Assembly (NCBI RefSeq): GCF_900167165.1
Contig: NZ_FUXM01000002.1
Location: 95,327 to 159,326, forward strand
Length of the DNA: 64,000 nt
Direction of reading: 5' to 3'
Source: Carboxydocella sporoproducens DSM 16521
GTDB taxonomy: Bacteria; Bacillota; GCA-003054495; Carboxydocellales; Carboxydocellaceae
This document shows, piece by piece, positions 26,234 through 35,323 of the stretch (position 1 is its first letter; every line of letters begins with the position of its first letter). Made by a program: the position numbers and the translations under genes. The notes under the pieces are model-generated. The model searched no databases, was not told the DNA's origin, and worked only from the letters and a program-made list of their open reading frames with translations.

Positions 26234-27898
26234 ATGAGCGAACTGCTAAATGTAACCATTGGCGATTTGTTTGACCAGACGGTGGAAAAATTCCCGGACA
26301 AAGATGCACTCGTATATGTAGACCGTGACTTGCGCTTAAGCTATCGTCAATTACAGGAAAAGGTAAACGAAGTAGCAAAAGCCCTTATGGGTCTTGGAAT
26401 CCAGAAAGGTGAACACATTGCCATCTGGGCCACCAATTATCCGGAATGGATTTATACTCAGTTCGCTACCGGCAAAATGGGAGCTGTTCTGGTAACAGTT
26501 AATACCAACTATCGTGCTTTTGAATTGGAGTATCTCCTCAAGCAATCTGATGTTACTACTTTAATCATGATTGAAAATTACCGGAACAATAATTACATTG
26601 AAATGATAAACACTGTACTTCCCGAACTGGCAAACAGTCAACCAGGTCAAATCAACTCATCCAACTTGCCTTTATTAAAAAACATTATTGTAATCTCTGA
26701 CCGCAAATACCCTGGAACCTATTCCTGGTCAGAATTTCTCCAGTTCGCCAGTCGGGTTAGTGATGCCGACTTAGCTGCTCGCCAGGCTTCCCTTAAGCCC
26801 GATGAAGTCATAAATATGCAGTATACCTCAGGTACAACCGGTTTCCCAAAAGGTGTAATGCTGACCCATTATAGCATCTTAAATAATGCTAAGTTTGTAG
26901 GTGAATGCCAAAAATTCTCTTCTGAAGATAAACTCTGCTTCCCAGTACCGCTCTTCCATTGTTTTGGCTGTGTGATGAGCACCTTAACCTGCATAGTCTA
27001 TGGTGCTACCATGGTTCCCATTGAATATTTTGATCCTGTTAAAGTCCTGGAAGCTGTAGAAAAGGAAAGATGCACAGCCCTTTATGGTGTGCCAACAATG
27101 TTTATAGCTGAACTGGAAGTTCTGAATCAGCGTTCCTTTGATCTCTCTTCCCTGCGTACAGGAATTATGGCCGGAGCGCCCTGTCCTATTGAAGTGATGA
27201 AACAGGTTGTGGAAAAGATGAATATGCGGGAAGTAACCATCGCTTATGGTCAAACCGAGTTCTCGCCCGTGATCACTCAAACCAGGACAGATGATCCCAT
27301 TGAATTGCGGGTCACAACTGTGGGGCGTGCTATTCCTCATGTTGAAGTCAAGATCGTCAATCCCGAAACTGGTGAGACCCTGGGCCCAGGCCAGCAAGGA
27401 GAATTGTGTGCCAGAGGCTTTGGTATCATGAAAGGCTACTATAAAATGCCCGAAGCAACCCAGGCTGCTATCGATAATGAAGGGTGGCTACATACCGGGG
27501 ATTTAGCAACTATGGATGAAAACGGATATTGTAAAATCACTGGCCGCCTCAAAGATATGATTATTCGCGGTGGTGAAAATATCTATCCCAGGGAAATTGA
27601 AGAATTCCTCTATACCCATCCTAAAATCCTGGATGTTCAGGTGGTCGGTGTCCCGGACATAAAATATGGTGAAGAAGTAGCTGCTTTTATTCGCTTGAAA
27701 GAAGGTGAAGTATTAACAGAGGAAGAGGTACGGGAATTCTGCACTGGCAAAATCGCCCGTCATAAGATACCCCGTTATATCAAGTTTGTTGACCTTTATC
27801 CCTGCACTGCCTCCGGAAAAGTGCAAAAATTCAAGTTAAGGGAAATGGCGATCAAGGAATATGGCCTTGAAGCAGCCGCTAATATAGAAACGGCATAA
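26234..27898 (+). CDS. Acyl-CoA synthetase (AMP-forming), YngI-like
   Basis: Activates a fatty acid to acyl-CoA with ATP. 554 residues. P-loop-like AMP motif YTSGTTGFPKGVMLTH near 197-212, AYGQTEFSP near 337-345, the hinge GRLKDMIIRGGENIYPREIE near 435-454 and the catalytic C-terminal Lys in TASGKVQKFKLR. Equivalent to YngI in the Bacillus yngEFGHIJ operon. In this cluster isovalerate or a related short branched acid is the expected substrate. GGGGGG ribosome site before the ATG. Confidence 0.88.
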   Translation: MSELLNVTIGDLFDQTVEKFPDKDALVYVDRDLRLSYRQLQEKVNEVAKALMGLGIQKGEHIAIWATNYPEWIYTQFATGKMGAVLVTVNTNYRAFELEYLLKQSDVTTLIMIENYRNNNYIEMINTVLPELANSQPGQINSSNLPLLKNIIVISDRKYPGTYSWSEFLQFASRVSDADLAARQASLKPDEVINMQYTSGTTGFPKGVMLTHYSILNNAKFVGECQKFSSEDKLCFPVPLFHCFGCVMSTLTCIVYGATMVPIEYFDPVKVLEAVEKERCTALYGVPTMFIAELEVLNQRSFDLSSLRTGIMAGAPCPIEVMKQVVEKMNMREVTIAYGQTEFSPVITQTRTDDPIELRVTTVGRAIPHVEVKIVNPETGETLGPGQQGELCARGFGIMKGYYKMPEATQAAIDNEGWLHTGDLATMDENGYCKITGRLKDMIIRGGENIYPREIEEFLYTHPKILDVQVVGVPDIKYGEEVAAFIRLKEGEVLTEEEVREFCTGKIARHKIPRYIKFVDLYPCTASGKVQKFKLREMAIKEYGLEAAANIETA

Positions 27899-27926
27899 AG
27901 GCAGGGCCCTCAGGTTGGCCCTGCCT
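27899..27926 (+). other. Perfect hairpin between acyl-CoA and acetoacetyl-CoA synthetase genes
   Basis: AGGCAGGGCC/GGCCCTGCCT, 10 perfect pairs with an 8-nt loop, not followed by a T-run. It is more likely an mRNA stability or processing element than a terminator. Confidence 0.6.
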
Positions 27927-27946
27927 GAAAAGAGAGGGGGATAGGT

Positions 27947-29905
27947 ATGGCGGAAAAGCTGTGGGAACCTGGCCCGGAAAGAATACAAAAAACTAACATG
28001 TATAATTTCATTAACTATGTTAATGAAAGGTACAATCAAAAGCTTGAAGATTATGACGGATTGTATCAGTGGTCTATTAACGATATAGAGCAGTTCTGGG
28101 TATCAGTTTGGAATTTCAGTAAAATAATCTTTTCCCAGCCCTATCATACTGTACTGAAAAACAGCTCGGACATGTTTAACAGCAAGTGGTTCGAAGGAGC
28201 GAGTTTAAATTTTGCCGAAAATCTGCTACGACATTATAACCTGAACAAACCGGCAATTATCAGTATAAATGAACAAGCGGAGATTAAATCTCTATCTTAT
28301 CCTGAGTTATATGCAGCAGTGGCCCGTACTGCTGCATATTTGCAACAGCTCGGAGTAAAACCTGGGGACAGGGTAGCAGGATATATGGCCAACATACCGG
28401 AAACGGTTATCGCAATGCTAGCTGCTACCAGCATTGGTGCCATCTGGTCTTCTTGTTCACCTGATTTCGGCGTCAATGGGGTAATAGACCGCTTTGGGCA
28501 AATAGAGCCGAAAGTTCTTTTCACTACCAATGGCTATTTCTATAATGGCAAACTTTTTGATTGTACGGAAAAAATTATACAAATTACTGGCGCCATTACC
28601 AGCATTGAATCAGTTGTGCTGGTCCAATATGTTCAGGAAATTCCGTTACCTCAGCTCAGTTTGTCAGCTATAGCTTTCTCGGATATTCAAAAACAATTTT
28701 CTGCCCAGCCCATTATTTATACCCAGTTACCTTTTGACCATCCAGTTTATATACTATATTCTTCTGGAACCACAGGAAAACCAAAATGTATTGTTCATGG
28801 TGCCGGCGGAACTCTGTTACAACACATGAAGGAACTGATTTTGCACACGGATTTAAAACAGGATGACATTATTTTTTACTATACCACCTGTGGCTGGATG
28901 ATGTGGAACTGGCTAGTTTCCTCACTGGCTACGGGAGCAACCATAGTTTTATTTGACGGTTCTCCCTTTCACCCTCATCCGGGTATTTTATGGGAACTGG
29001 CTGAAAAGACTGGTATTACCATTTTTGGTACCAGCGCAAAATATATCTCTTCATTAGAGAAAACCGGAATAGAACCTGGTAAAGAATATGATTTATCCAG
29101 AATCAAAACGATTTTATCCACAGGCTCCCCATTAACTAAAGAAAATTTTTATTATGTATACCAAAAGATTAAATCCAACGTTCAGCTCAGCTCTATTTCC
29201 GGTGGAACAGATATTATATCCTGCTTTGCTCTAGGCAATCCCCTGGGTCCTGTTTATGCCGGTGAATTACAATGCCGCGGTCTGGGAATGAAAGTAGAAA
29301 GTTATGATCCTGAAGGTAAGCCCCTGATTAACCAGAAAGGAGAATTGGTCTGTACCGCTCCTTTTCCGTCAATGCCGCTGGGATTCTGGAATGATCCCGA
29401 ACGCCAGAAATATTATCAGGCTTATTTCAATGTTTATTCCAATGTCTGGTGCCATGGTGATTTTATCGAAATAACTGACCGGGGCGGAGTGATCATCTAC
29501 GGTCGTTCTGATGCTACCCTCAATCCCGGTGGGGTCAGGATAGGTACAGCCGAGATCTACAGGCAGGTGGAAACTATCCCTGAAATCCTGGATAGCCTGG
29601 TAGTTGGACAGAACTGGCACGACGATGTGAGAGTAATACTATTTGTTAAATTAAAACCTGGTTTTACTTTAAATGAACAGCTGGTAAACCAGATCAAAAC
29701 AGTTATAAGAAAAAACGCTACTCCCCGCCATGTGCCAGCTAAGATCATTGCTGTACCTGATATTCCATATACCATCAATGGCAAAAAAGTTGAGCTGGCT
29801 GTGCGCAATGTCATTCATAATGAACCAGTTACCAATAGAGAAGCACTGGCTAACCCGGAAGCCCTGAATTATTTCAAAGATATACCTGAATTACAACAGG
29901 AGTAA
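27947..29905 (+). CDS. Acetoacetyl-CoA synthetase
   Basis: Ligase making acetoacetyl-CoA from acetoacetate, ATP and CoA. 652 residues, normal for the acetoacetate-CoA ligase branch of the acetyl-CoA synthetase family. The N-terminal ACAS_N region holds YDGLYQWSINDIEQFW, the AMP motif is YSSGTTGKPKCIVHGAGG near 269-286, then TTCGWMMWNWLVSSL, GGTDIISCF and the catalytic Lys in TINGKKVELAV. This gene is the one insertion relative to the Bacillus yng order. It would recapture the acetoacetate set free by HMG-CoA lyase, and thiolase then yields two acetyl-CoA. Confidence 0.88.
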   Translation: MAEKLWEPGPERIQKTNMYNFINYVNERYNQKLEDYDGLYQWSINDIEQFWVSVWNFSKIIFSQPYHTVLKNSSDMFNSKWFEGASLNFAENLLRHYNLNKPAIISINEQAEIKSLSYPELYAAVARTAAYLQQLGVKPGDRVAGYMANIPETVIAMLAATSIGAIWSSCSPDFGVNGVIDRFGQIEPKVLFTTNGYFYNGKLFDCTEKIIQITGAITSIESVVLVQYVQEIPLPQLSLSAIAFSDIQKQFSAQPIIYTQLPFDHPVYILYSSGTTGKPKCIVHGAGGTLLQHMKELILHTDLKQDDIIFYYTTCGWMMWNWLVSSLATGATIVLFDGSPFHPHPGILWELAEKTGITIFGTSAKYISSLEKTGIEPGKEYDLSRIKTILSTGSPLTKENFYYVYQKIKSNVQLSSISGGTDIISCFALGNPLGPVYAGELQCRGLGMKVESYDPEGKPLINQKGELVCTAPFPSMPLGFWNDPERQKYYQAYFNVYSNVWCHGDFIEITDRGGVIIYGRSDATLNPGGVRIGTAEIYRQVETIPEILDSLVVGQNWHDDVRVILFVKLKPGFTLNEQLVNQIKTVIRKNATPRHVPAKIIAVPDIPYTINGKKVELAVRNVIHNEPVTNREALANPEALNYFKDIPELQQE

Positions 29906-29924
29906 AGGAGGGGAGAGAGAGAAG

Positions 29925-31259
29925 ATGTTTAAAAAAGTTTTGATCGCCAATCGAGGGGAAATCGCCTGCCGTATCATTAAAGCCGCCAAAACATTAGACA
30001 TAAAAACAGTAGTTGTTTATTCAACTGCTGATGAAAACACTTTACCCACCCGGCTGGCCGATGAAGCCATTTGTATTGGCCCACCACCCGTGGCCCAGAG
30101 TTACCTGCAAATGGATAAAATCCTCGAAGTCGCTCTGCAAACTGGTTGTGATTGTATTCATCCTGGCTATGGCTTATTATCGGAAAATGCCAAATTCGCT
30201 GAAAAGGTGAGGGAAAATAACCTGGTTTTTATTGGCCCCAGTCCTGAGATCATAGCTGCCATGGGAGATAAGGTAGCTGCGCGTAAAACGATGGCTGAGA
30301 TTGGGATTCCTTTACTCCCGGGCAGTGATGAGATTGAACATCTTGAAGAAGCCAAAAAAATGGCCGAGAACATCGGTTTCCCGGTAATACTAAAAGCAGC
30401 CAGTGGCGGTGGCGGAATTGGTATGGCCATTATTAATTCCCAGGCTGAGTTAGAGCAAATGTGGTCATCGGTGCGCCAACGGGCCCAGGCTTATTTCGGC
30501 AATCCCGTTATCTATGTAGAGAAATATCTGCCTAATCCCCGGCATATTGAAGTACAGATATTAGGGGATGAACATGGGCATTGCCTGGCTATCGGGGAAA
30601 GAGATTGTTCCATTCAGAGGAGACATCAAAAAGTGATTGAAGAAGCACCGGCTCCCAACTTGCCGCAAGAAGTGCGTGAGCAACTTTTCGACCTTGCAGA
30701 AAGAGCAGGTACCAGTCTGGGCTATGTAGGGGCAGGAACATTTGAATTTCTTGTAGATGAAAATTATAACCTGTACTTTCTTGAAATGAATACAAGAATA
30801 CAGGTAGAACATCCTGTCACGGAAGAAGTAACCGGCTGGAATCTGGTGGCCTGGCAATTTCAACTGGCAGCAGGTGCAGCTTTGCCTACAACACGTCCCA
30901 TTAGTAAGGGATGGGCTATAGAAGCACGACTTTATGCTGAAGATGATAAAACCTGTTTGCCTGCCCCAGGAAAAATAGAAACTGTCATCTGGCCTGAAAT
31001 ACCTGGTATAAGAATTGAGACCTGGATAGAATCCGGTCTCAAAGTAACCCCATATTATGACCCCTTGTTAGCCAAAATTATTGCTCATGGGGAAACCAGA
31101 GATGAAGCACGTTTAAAGTTAATACAAACTTTAACCAATCTAGAAATTACAGGTATAAAAACCAATCGCAATTTACTGGTTGCTATTCTAACAAGTCAGT
31201 CTTTTCAATCAGGTAAATATAATACGCAATTTTTAACAGAATTTCTTAAATCATACTAG
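29925..31259 (+). CDS. Biotin carboxylase subunit of an acyl-CoA carboxylase (YngH-like)
   Basis: ATP-grasp enzyme carboxylating biotin on its carrier with bicarbonate. 444 residues. FKKVLIANRGEIACRII opens the BC N-domain, KAASGGGGIGM near 160-170 is the ATP-binding Gly-rich loop, EKYLPNPRHIEVQI, RDCSIQRRHQKVIEEAPAP and FLEMNTRIQVEHPVTE hold the metal and catalytic residues. It lacks a fused biotin domain, which is the next gene. With the carboxyltransferase at 33.2 kb it most likely forms methylcrotonyl-CoA carboxylase. Propionyl- or acetyl-CoA carboxylase is a possible alternative because the subunit is alike in all. Confidence 0.88.
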   Translation: MFKKVLIANRGEIACRIIKAAKTLDIKTVVVYSTADENTLPTRLADEAICIGPPPVAQSYLQMDKILEVALQTGCDCIHPGYGLLSENAKFAEKVRENNLVFIGPSPEIIAAMGDKVAARKTMAEIGIPLLPGSDEIEHLEEAKKMAENIGFPVILKAASGGGGIGMAIINSQAELEQMWSSVRQRAQAYFGNPVIYVEKYLPNPRHIEVQILGDEHGHCLAIGERDCSIQRRHQKVIEEAPAPNLPQEVREQLFDLAERAGTSLGYVGAGTFEFLVDENYNLYFLEMNTRIQVEHPVTEEVTGWNLVAWQFQLAAGAALPTTRPISKGWAIEARLYAEDDKTCLPAPGKIETVIWPEIPGIRIETWIESGLKVTPYYDPLLAKIIAHGETRDEARLKLIQTLTNLEITGIKTNRNLLVAILTSQSFQSGKYNTQFLTEFLKSY

Positions 31260-31274
31260 AAGGAGAGGATAAAC

Positions 31275-31487
31275 ATGAAAGAAATTACAGCTCAAATGGC
31301 TGGAATTATACTGGCACTCAGGGTGAATGTGGGAGATGTGGTTGCACCAGGCCAGGAGATCGCAGTGCTTGAATCCATGAAAATGGAAATCCCATTGACC
31401 AGCGAATATGGCGGCACTGTGGTAGAAATCTCCGCTCAGGTTGGCGATTTTATTAACGAAGGAGATTGTATTTTAAAACTGGAATAA
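31275..31487 (+). CDS. Biotin carrier protein of acyl-CoA carboxylase (YngHB-like)
   Basis: A 70-residue stand-alone biotinyl domain. Lys36 in VLESMKMEIPL is the biotin attachment site. The domain is complete, with hydrophobic strands on both sides, but there is no linker or second domain, so it is shorter than the AccB of fatty-acid synthesis. It lies 15 bp after the biotin carboxylase and is the counterpart of Bacillus YngHB. AAGGAGAGG ribosome site. Confidence 0.9.
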   Translation: MKEITAQMAGIILALRVNVGDVVAPGQEIAVLESMKMEIPLTSEYGGTVVEISAQVGDFINEGDCILKLE

Positions 31488-31518
31488 ACAGATTTTACAA
31501 TGAAAGGGGATGGGGCCC

Positions 31519-32433
31519 ATGTTAGCCAATTTGCCAAAACAGGTTACAATTTGGGAGGTGGGCCTCAGAGATGGCCTGCAAAATGAAACAAGGTATATTT
31601 CTGTTGAGGAAAAACTGGAATTGATAAATGGTTTAATTCAAAGTGGGGTTAAAAACCTGGAGGTAACAGCTTTTGTAAACCCAAAGTGGGTTCCGCAAAT
31701 GAAAGATGCCAGTGAATTACTGGCAAAAATGGAGAGACCCTCAGAATGTAACATTAGTGCCCTTGTTCCCAATGAAAAAGGCCTGGAAAAAGCCCTGGCA
31801 GCTAGATTAAATGAAATCGCCGTAGTTGTATCCGCCAGTGAAGGCCATAACCTAAAAAATTTAAATAAAACAGCAGATGAAGCCATTCGGGAGGCATTGC
31901 ATCTAATCTACAAAGCCAATGTGGCGGGGCTCAGAGTGAGGGCCTACCTTTCCACCGCCTTTGGTTGCCCTTATGATGGTCCAGTAAAAATAGAAAGAGT
32001 AATGGAGATCAGTGAAAAATTACTAGGGGCAGGAGCTTACCAGGTCTCCCTTGGCGATACTATCGGGATAGCCCATCCCAAACAGTTACAGGAAAGTCTT
32101 AGCCTGATTACTCGACGAATTCCTCCCGGTAAATTGGCCTTACATTTACATGATACCCGGGGCATGGCCCTGGCCAATACCATCATTGGTCTGGAATACG
32201 GAATTACCACATTTGATTCTTCTTTTGGTGGTCTCGGTGGCTGTCCTTATGCTCCTGGAGCCAGTGGTAATGTAGCAACTGAAGATCTGGTTAATATGCT
32301 GCATGCTATGGGCTGTCAAACCGGGATAGATTTGGACCGTCTGGTGTTAGTATCAACCCGGGCCCAGGCTATTCTGGGTAAGCGGCTACCCAGTAAAATT
32401 CTGCAAATCTATCGCCGTACCAGGGGGGAATAG
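31519..32433 (+). CDS. Hydroxymethylglutaryl-CoA lyase (YngG-like)
   Basis: Splits HMG-CoA into acetyl-CoA and acetoacetate, the last step of leucine/isovalerate degradation. 304 residues from the ATG at 31519; another ATG at 31510 abuts the AAAGGGG ribosome site and is less likely. The HMGL-like TIM barrel carries EVGLRDGLQNE at the metal/substrate site, SASEGHNLKN, LHLHDTRGMALAN with metal-binding His residues, and the active-site signature GLGGCPYAPGASGNVATED with its Cys. The signature separates it from homocitrate and isopropylmalate synthases. One base separates it from the next gene. Confidence 0.93.
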   Translation: MLANLPKQVTIWEVGLRDGLQNETRYISVEEKLELINGLIQSGVKNLEVTAFVNPKWVPQMKDASELLAKMERPSECNISALVPNEKGLEKALAARLNEIAVVVSASEGHNLKNLNKTADEAIREALHLIYKANVAGLRVRAYLSTAFGCPYDGPVKIERVMEISEKLLGAGAYQVSLGDTIGIAHPKQLQESLSLITRRIPPGKLALHLHDTRGMALANTIIGLEYGITTFDSSFGGLGGCPYAPGASGNVATEDLVNMLHAMGCQTGIDLDRLVLVSTRAQAILGKRLPSKILQIYRRTRGE

Positions 32434-32434
32434 A

Positions 32435-33214
32435 ATGAGCTTTTTAATTCAACAGGAGATTATAGAGGGCAATGGTCTTCTCCTCACTATAAATCGCCCC
32501 GAAGTATATAATGCCCTCTGTTATCCCCTTTTAACTGAATTAAAAGAACTGGTTTTCCAATTATACCATTCAAATTTGCGGATAATGATTATCACCGGAG
32601 CTGGTACAAAAGCCTTCTGTTCCGGTGCAGACCTGAAGGAAAGAGATTCAATGAATGATGATCAGGTCTTGCAATTCATTGATACTATCCGAGACACTTT
32701 TCAGTTGATTGCCAATTTGCCCTTTCCTGTAATTGCAGCAATAAATGGAGTGGCTTTTGGAGGTGGTCTTGAACTGGCCCTTGCCTGTGACCTGCGCTTG
32801 GCTTCAGAACAGGCCATGCTGGGATTAACTGAAGTTGCTCTTGGCATCATACCAGGAGCAGGAGGTACGCAAAGGCTGGCGCGTATTATCGGTCCCGCCA
32901 GGGCCAAAGAATTAATTTTTACCGCTGCCAGATTCACAGCCAGGGAAGGGGAAAAGATTGGCTTAATCAATCATGTTTATAAACCTGAAGATTTGTTACC
33001 AAATGCCTTGGGTCTAGCCGAAAGGATTGCCCAACATGGACCATTAGCTGTTAGACAGGCAAAAACAGCAATAAACCGAGGTCTTAATATGAGTTTGGAT
33101 GATGCACTATACTGGGAAACCAGCTGTTACCGCCAGCTTATCAATACCGCTGACCGTCGCGAGGGGCTGACTGCTTTTAAAGAAAAGAGACTACCACAAT
33201 TCCAAGGCAAATAG
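32435..33214 (+). CDS. Enoyl-CoA hydratase, probably methylglutaconyl-CoA hydratase (YngF-like)
   Basis: Crotonase-family protein of 259 residues. The oxyanion loops are CSGADLKE near 66-73 and GVAFGGGLELALACD near 103-117, and LTEVALGIIPGAGGTQRL near 129-146 holds the second Glu. Both glutamates of a hydratase are present. In this gene order it corresponds to YngF and would hydrate 3-methylglutaconyl-CoA to HMG-CoA. It starts one base after the lyase stop codon, so translation is coupled. Confidence 0.87.
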   Translation: MSFLIQQEIIEGNGLLLTINRPEVYNALCYPLLTELKELVFQLYHSNLRIMIITGAGTKAFCSGADLKERDSMNDDQVLQFIDTIRDTFQLIANLPFPVIAAINGVAFGGGLELALACDLRLASEQAMLGLTEVALGIIPGAGGTQRLARIIGPARAKELIFTAARFTAREGEKIGLINHVYKPEDLLPNALGLAERIAQHGPLAVRQAKTAINRGLNMSLDDALYWETSCYRQLINTADRREGLTAFKEKRLPQFQGK

Positions 33215-33226
33215 GGGGTAGGGAGC

Positions 33227-34753
33227 ATGTTAGGATTGGATAAATTTCATGAGATAGCCAACCAGATCAAAAAGGGCGGCGCCGAAAAATATCATCAGCA
33301 GGCACAAGCCCAGGGAAAGATGTTCGTACGCCATCGTCTGGAAATGCTTTTAGATCCAGGTAGCATGCAGGAAGACGGCTTGTTTGCTAACTGCCAGCAG
33401 CCCGACCTACCTGCCGATGGGGTAGTGACGGGATATGGAAAAATTAATGGGCAACCGGTATGTTTTATGGCTAATGACTCCACCGTAAAAGCTGGATCGT
33501 GGGGCTGGCGCACAGTAGAAAAGATTATCCGCATTCAGGAAATGGCTTATAAACTGCGTTTGCCAATGATTTACCTGGTTGATTCAGCCGGAGCCAGAAT
33601 CACCGACCAGGTGGAAATGTTCCCCGGCAGACGCGGTGCAGGTAAAATCTTTTATAACCAGGTTAAAATGTCCGGGGTAATACCACAAATCTGTTTGCTT
33701 TTCGGACCTTCTGCTGCCGGAGGAGCTTATATACCTGCCTTTTGTGATGTAGTAATCATGGTAGAGGGTAATGCCAGTATGTATTTGGGTTCCCCCAGGA
33801 TGGCTGAAATGGTTATCGGGGAAAAGGTGACCCTGGAAGAAATGGGAGGAGCCATGATGCACTGCAGTGTCAGTGGCTGTGGTGATGTACTGGTAAAAAG
33901 CGAGGCAGAGGCCATTGCCTGGGCCAAACGCTATTTGTCTTACATGCCAGCCAATAATCAATGCTCTCCTCCGAGCCTGGAAGGGAAAAAGCCTGCAGCT
34001 GGCAAGCCACTGGCAAATATTATCCCGGCCCATCAGAATATACCCTTTGATATGTACGAATTCATCAAGGGGATAGTTGATGAAGACAGTTTTCTTGAGA
34101 TTAAAAGCCTTTTTGCTCAGGAAGTGATTACTGGACTTGCCCGCATTGAAGGCCATGTCTTTGGCATTATCGCCAACCAGCCTAAAGTGAAAGGTGGTGT
34201 TCTCTTCGTTGATTCAGCTGACAAAGTAGCAAAATTTGTTTGGTTGTGCGATGCCTTTAACATACCACTACTGTTTTTAATGGACGTTCCAGGCTTTATG
34301 ATCGGTACCAAAGTGGAAAGGGCTGGAATAATTCGGCATGGAGCCAAACTAATTTATGCTATTTCTGAAGCGACTGTGCCCAAATTTTCCGTGGTAGTAC
34401 GTAAAGCCTATGGCGCTGGGCTATATGCCATGTGCGGACCTGCTTTCGAACCTGATGCCTGTCTGGCACTGCCCTCAGCTCAAATTGCAGTCATGGGCCC
34501 GGAAGCAGCAGTAAATGCAGTATATGGCAATAAAATTGCCCAGCTAGAAGGTGAAGAAAAGCGCAAATTTATCGAGAGCAAGCGCCAGGAATATCAAGAG
34601 GATATAGATATATATCGTTTGGCATCTGAGTTAGTGGTAGACGGTATTATTGCCCCCGAAAATTTACGTTCTGAAATTGTTAACCGCTTGGATTTTGCCC
34701 GTAATAAACAAAGGCATTTCAGTGATCGCCGTCATGGTGTTATACCGGTCTAA
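33227..34753 (+). CDS. Acyl-CoA carboxylase carboxyltransferase subunit, probably methylcrotonyl-CoA carboxylase beta (YngE-like)
   Basis: Transfers CO2 from biotin to an acyl-CoA. 508 residues with two crotonase-like halves. The N-terminal half has VDSAGARITDQ and GPSAAGGAYIPAFCD, the C-terminal half FLMDVPGFMIGTKVERAGIIRHGAK and KAYGAGLYAMCGPAFEPD, which form the biotin and acyl-CoA oxyanion pockets. The ribosome site is GGGGGTAGGG. Last gene of the cluster and the equivalent of YngE. Propionyl-CoA carboxylase is the main alternative and would connect to the methylmalonyl-CoA mutase upstream; the company of HMG-CoA lyase favours methylcrotonyl-CoA. Confidence 0.85.
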   Translation: MLGLDKFHEIANQIKKGGAEKYHQQAQAQGKMFVRHRLEMLLDPGSMQEDGLFANCQQPDLPADGVVTGYGKINGQPVCFMANDSTVKAGSWGWRTVEKIIRIQEMAYKLRLPMIYLVDSAGARITDQVEMFPGRRGAGKIFYNQVKMSGVIPQICLLFGPSAAGGAYIPAFCDVVIMVEGNASMYLGSPRMAEMVIGEKVTLEEMGGAMMHCSVSGCGDVLVKSEAEAIAWAKRYLSYMPANNQCSPPSLEGKKPAAGKPLANIIPAHQNIPFDMYEFIKGIVDEDSFLEIKSLFAQEVITGLARIEGHVFGIIANQPKVKGGVLFVDSADKVAKFVWLCDAFNIPLLFLMDVPGFMIGTKVERAGIIRHGAKLIYAISEATVPKFSVVVRKAYGAGLYAMCGPAFEPDACLALPSAQIAVMGPEAAVNAVYGNKIAQLEGEEKRKFIESKRQEYQEDIDIYRLASELVVDGIIAPENLRSEIVNRLDFARNKQRHFSDRRHGVIPV

Positions 34754-34767
34754 TTAACTGAAAATTT

Positions 34768-34814
34768 GAGCCAACGGTCAATTTTTGAGAGTTTTTGGCC
34801 GTTGGCTCTTTTTT
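34768..34814 (+). terminator. Terminator closing the isovalerate cluster
   Basis: Perfect 10-bp stem GAGCCAACGG/CCGTTGGCTC around a 21-nt loop, followed by six T. Confidence 0.88.
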
Positions 34815-35002
34815 GTTTATTATAATGAATTTTCACCTCTCAATTCTTCCATTCCAGTTATGGTTAACCTTTAGAAATGACAATTAACGATTTTTTGTTG
34901 TGAAAAACCAGGATAATTTCTAATATTTTAATAAACAACGATGGGCTGGAAAGGAGGGTAGCTGTTTAGCCCGTTAAAGATCAAAAGATGGAGGTGTTAA
35001 AC

Positions 35003-35323
35003 GTGAGTAATAAAGTAAATGTAAACAACTTGCCTCCTTTAGACGTTGAAGTTAAGAATGTAATGAAATCAGAATTCAATTTGGCTTTTTGGCTATCAGT
35101 AATTTATTTTATCTTTCTCTTCGCCGTTCCTGTACTAAACTGGACCGCACCGGCACTAATGAAAACCAGAATCTGGGGAGGCATGTCATTAACCTGGTTT
35201 TTAACATCAATTTTTGCTATGATTCTGGCTTTCCTGATCGCAGCAGTTCATGTTTATTTCTACCAGAATAAGTTCGGTGCCGATATTGAGGAAACCCAGA
35301 CAAGAAGGGAGGTATTTCATTAA
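35003..35323 (+). CDS. DUF485 family membrane protein, symporter partner
   Basis: 106-residue protein with two membrane helices (about 30-52 and 67-92) and the family's N-terminal polar region. Members are regularly encoded just before acetate/organic-acid symporters (YjcH with ActP). The start is the GTG at 35003, since the GGAGGTG ribosome site covers the upstream ATG at 34988. Its stop TAA shares a base with the ATG of the symporter, so the two are translated together. The molecular role is unknown; it may help assembly of the symporter. Confidence 0.85.
   Translation: MSNKVNVNNLPPLDVEVKNVMKSEFNLAFWLSVIYFIFLFAVPVLNWTAPALMKTRIWGGMSLTWFLTSIFAMILAFLIAAVHVYFYQNKFGADIEETQTRREVFH

Noticed and set aside
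33227..34753. Methylmalonyl-CoA decarboxylase or propionyl-CoA carboxylase as firm call for the carboxyltransferase
   Set aside because: A soluble biotin carboxylase is present, which argues against a decarboxylase; HMG-CoA lyase and hydratase next door favour methylcrotonyl-CoA. Propionyl-CoA is kept only as an alternative.
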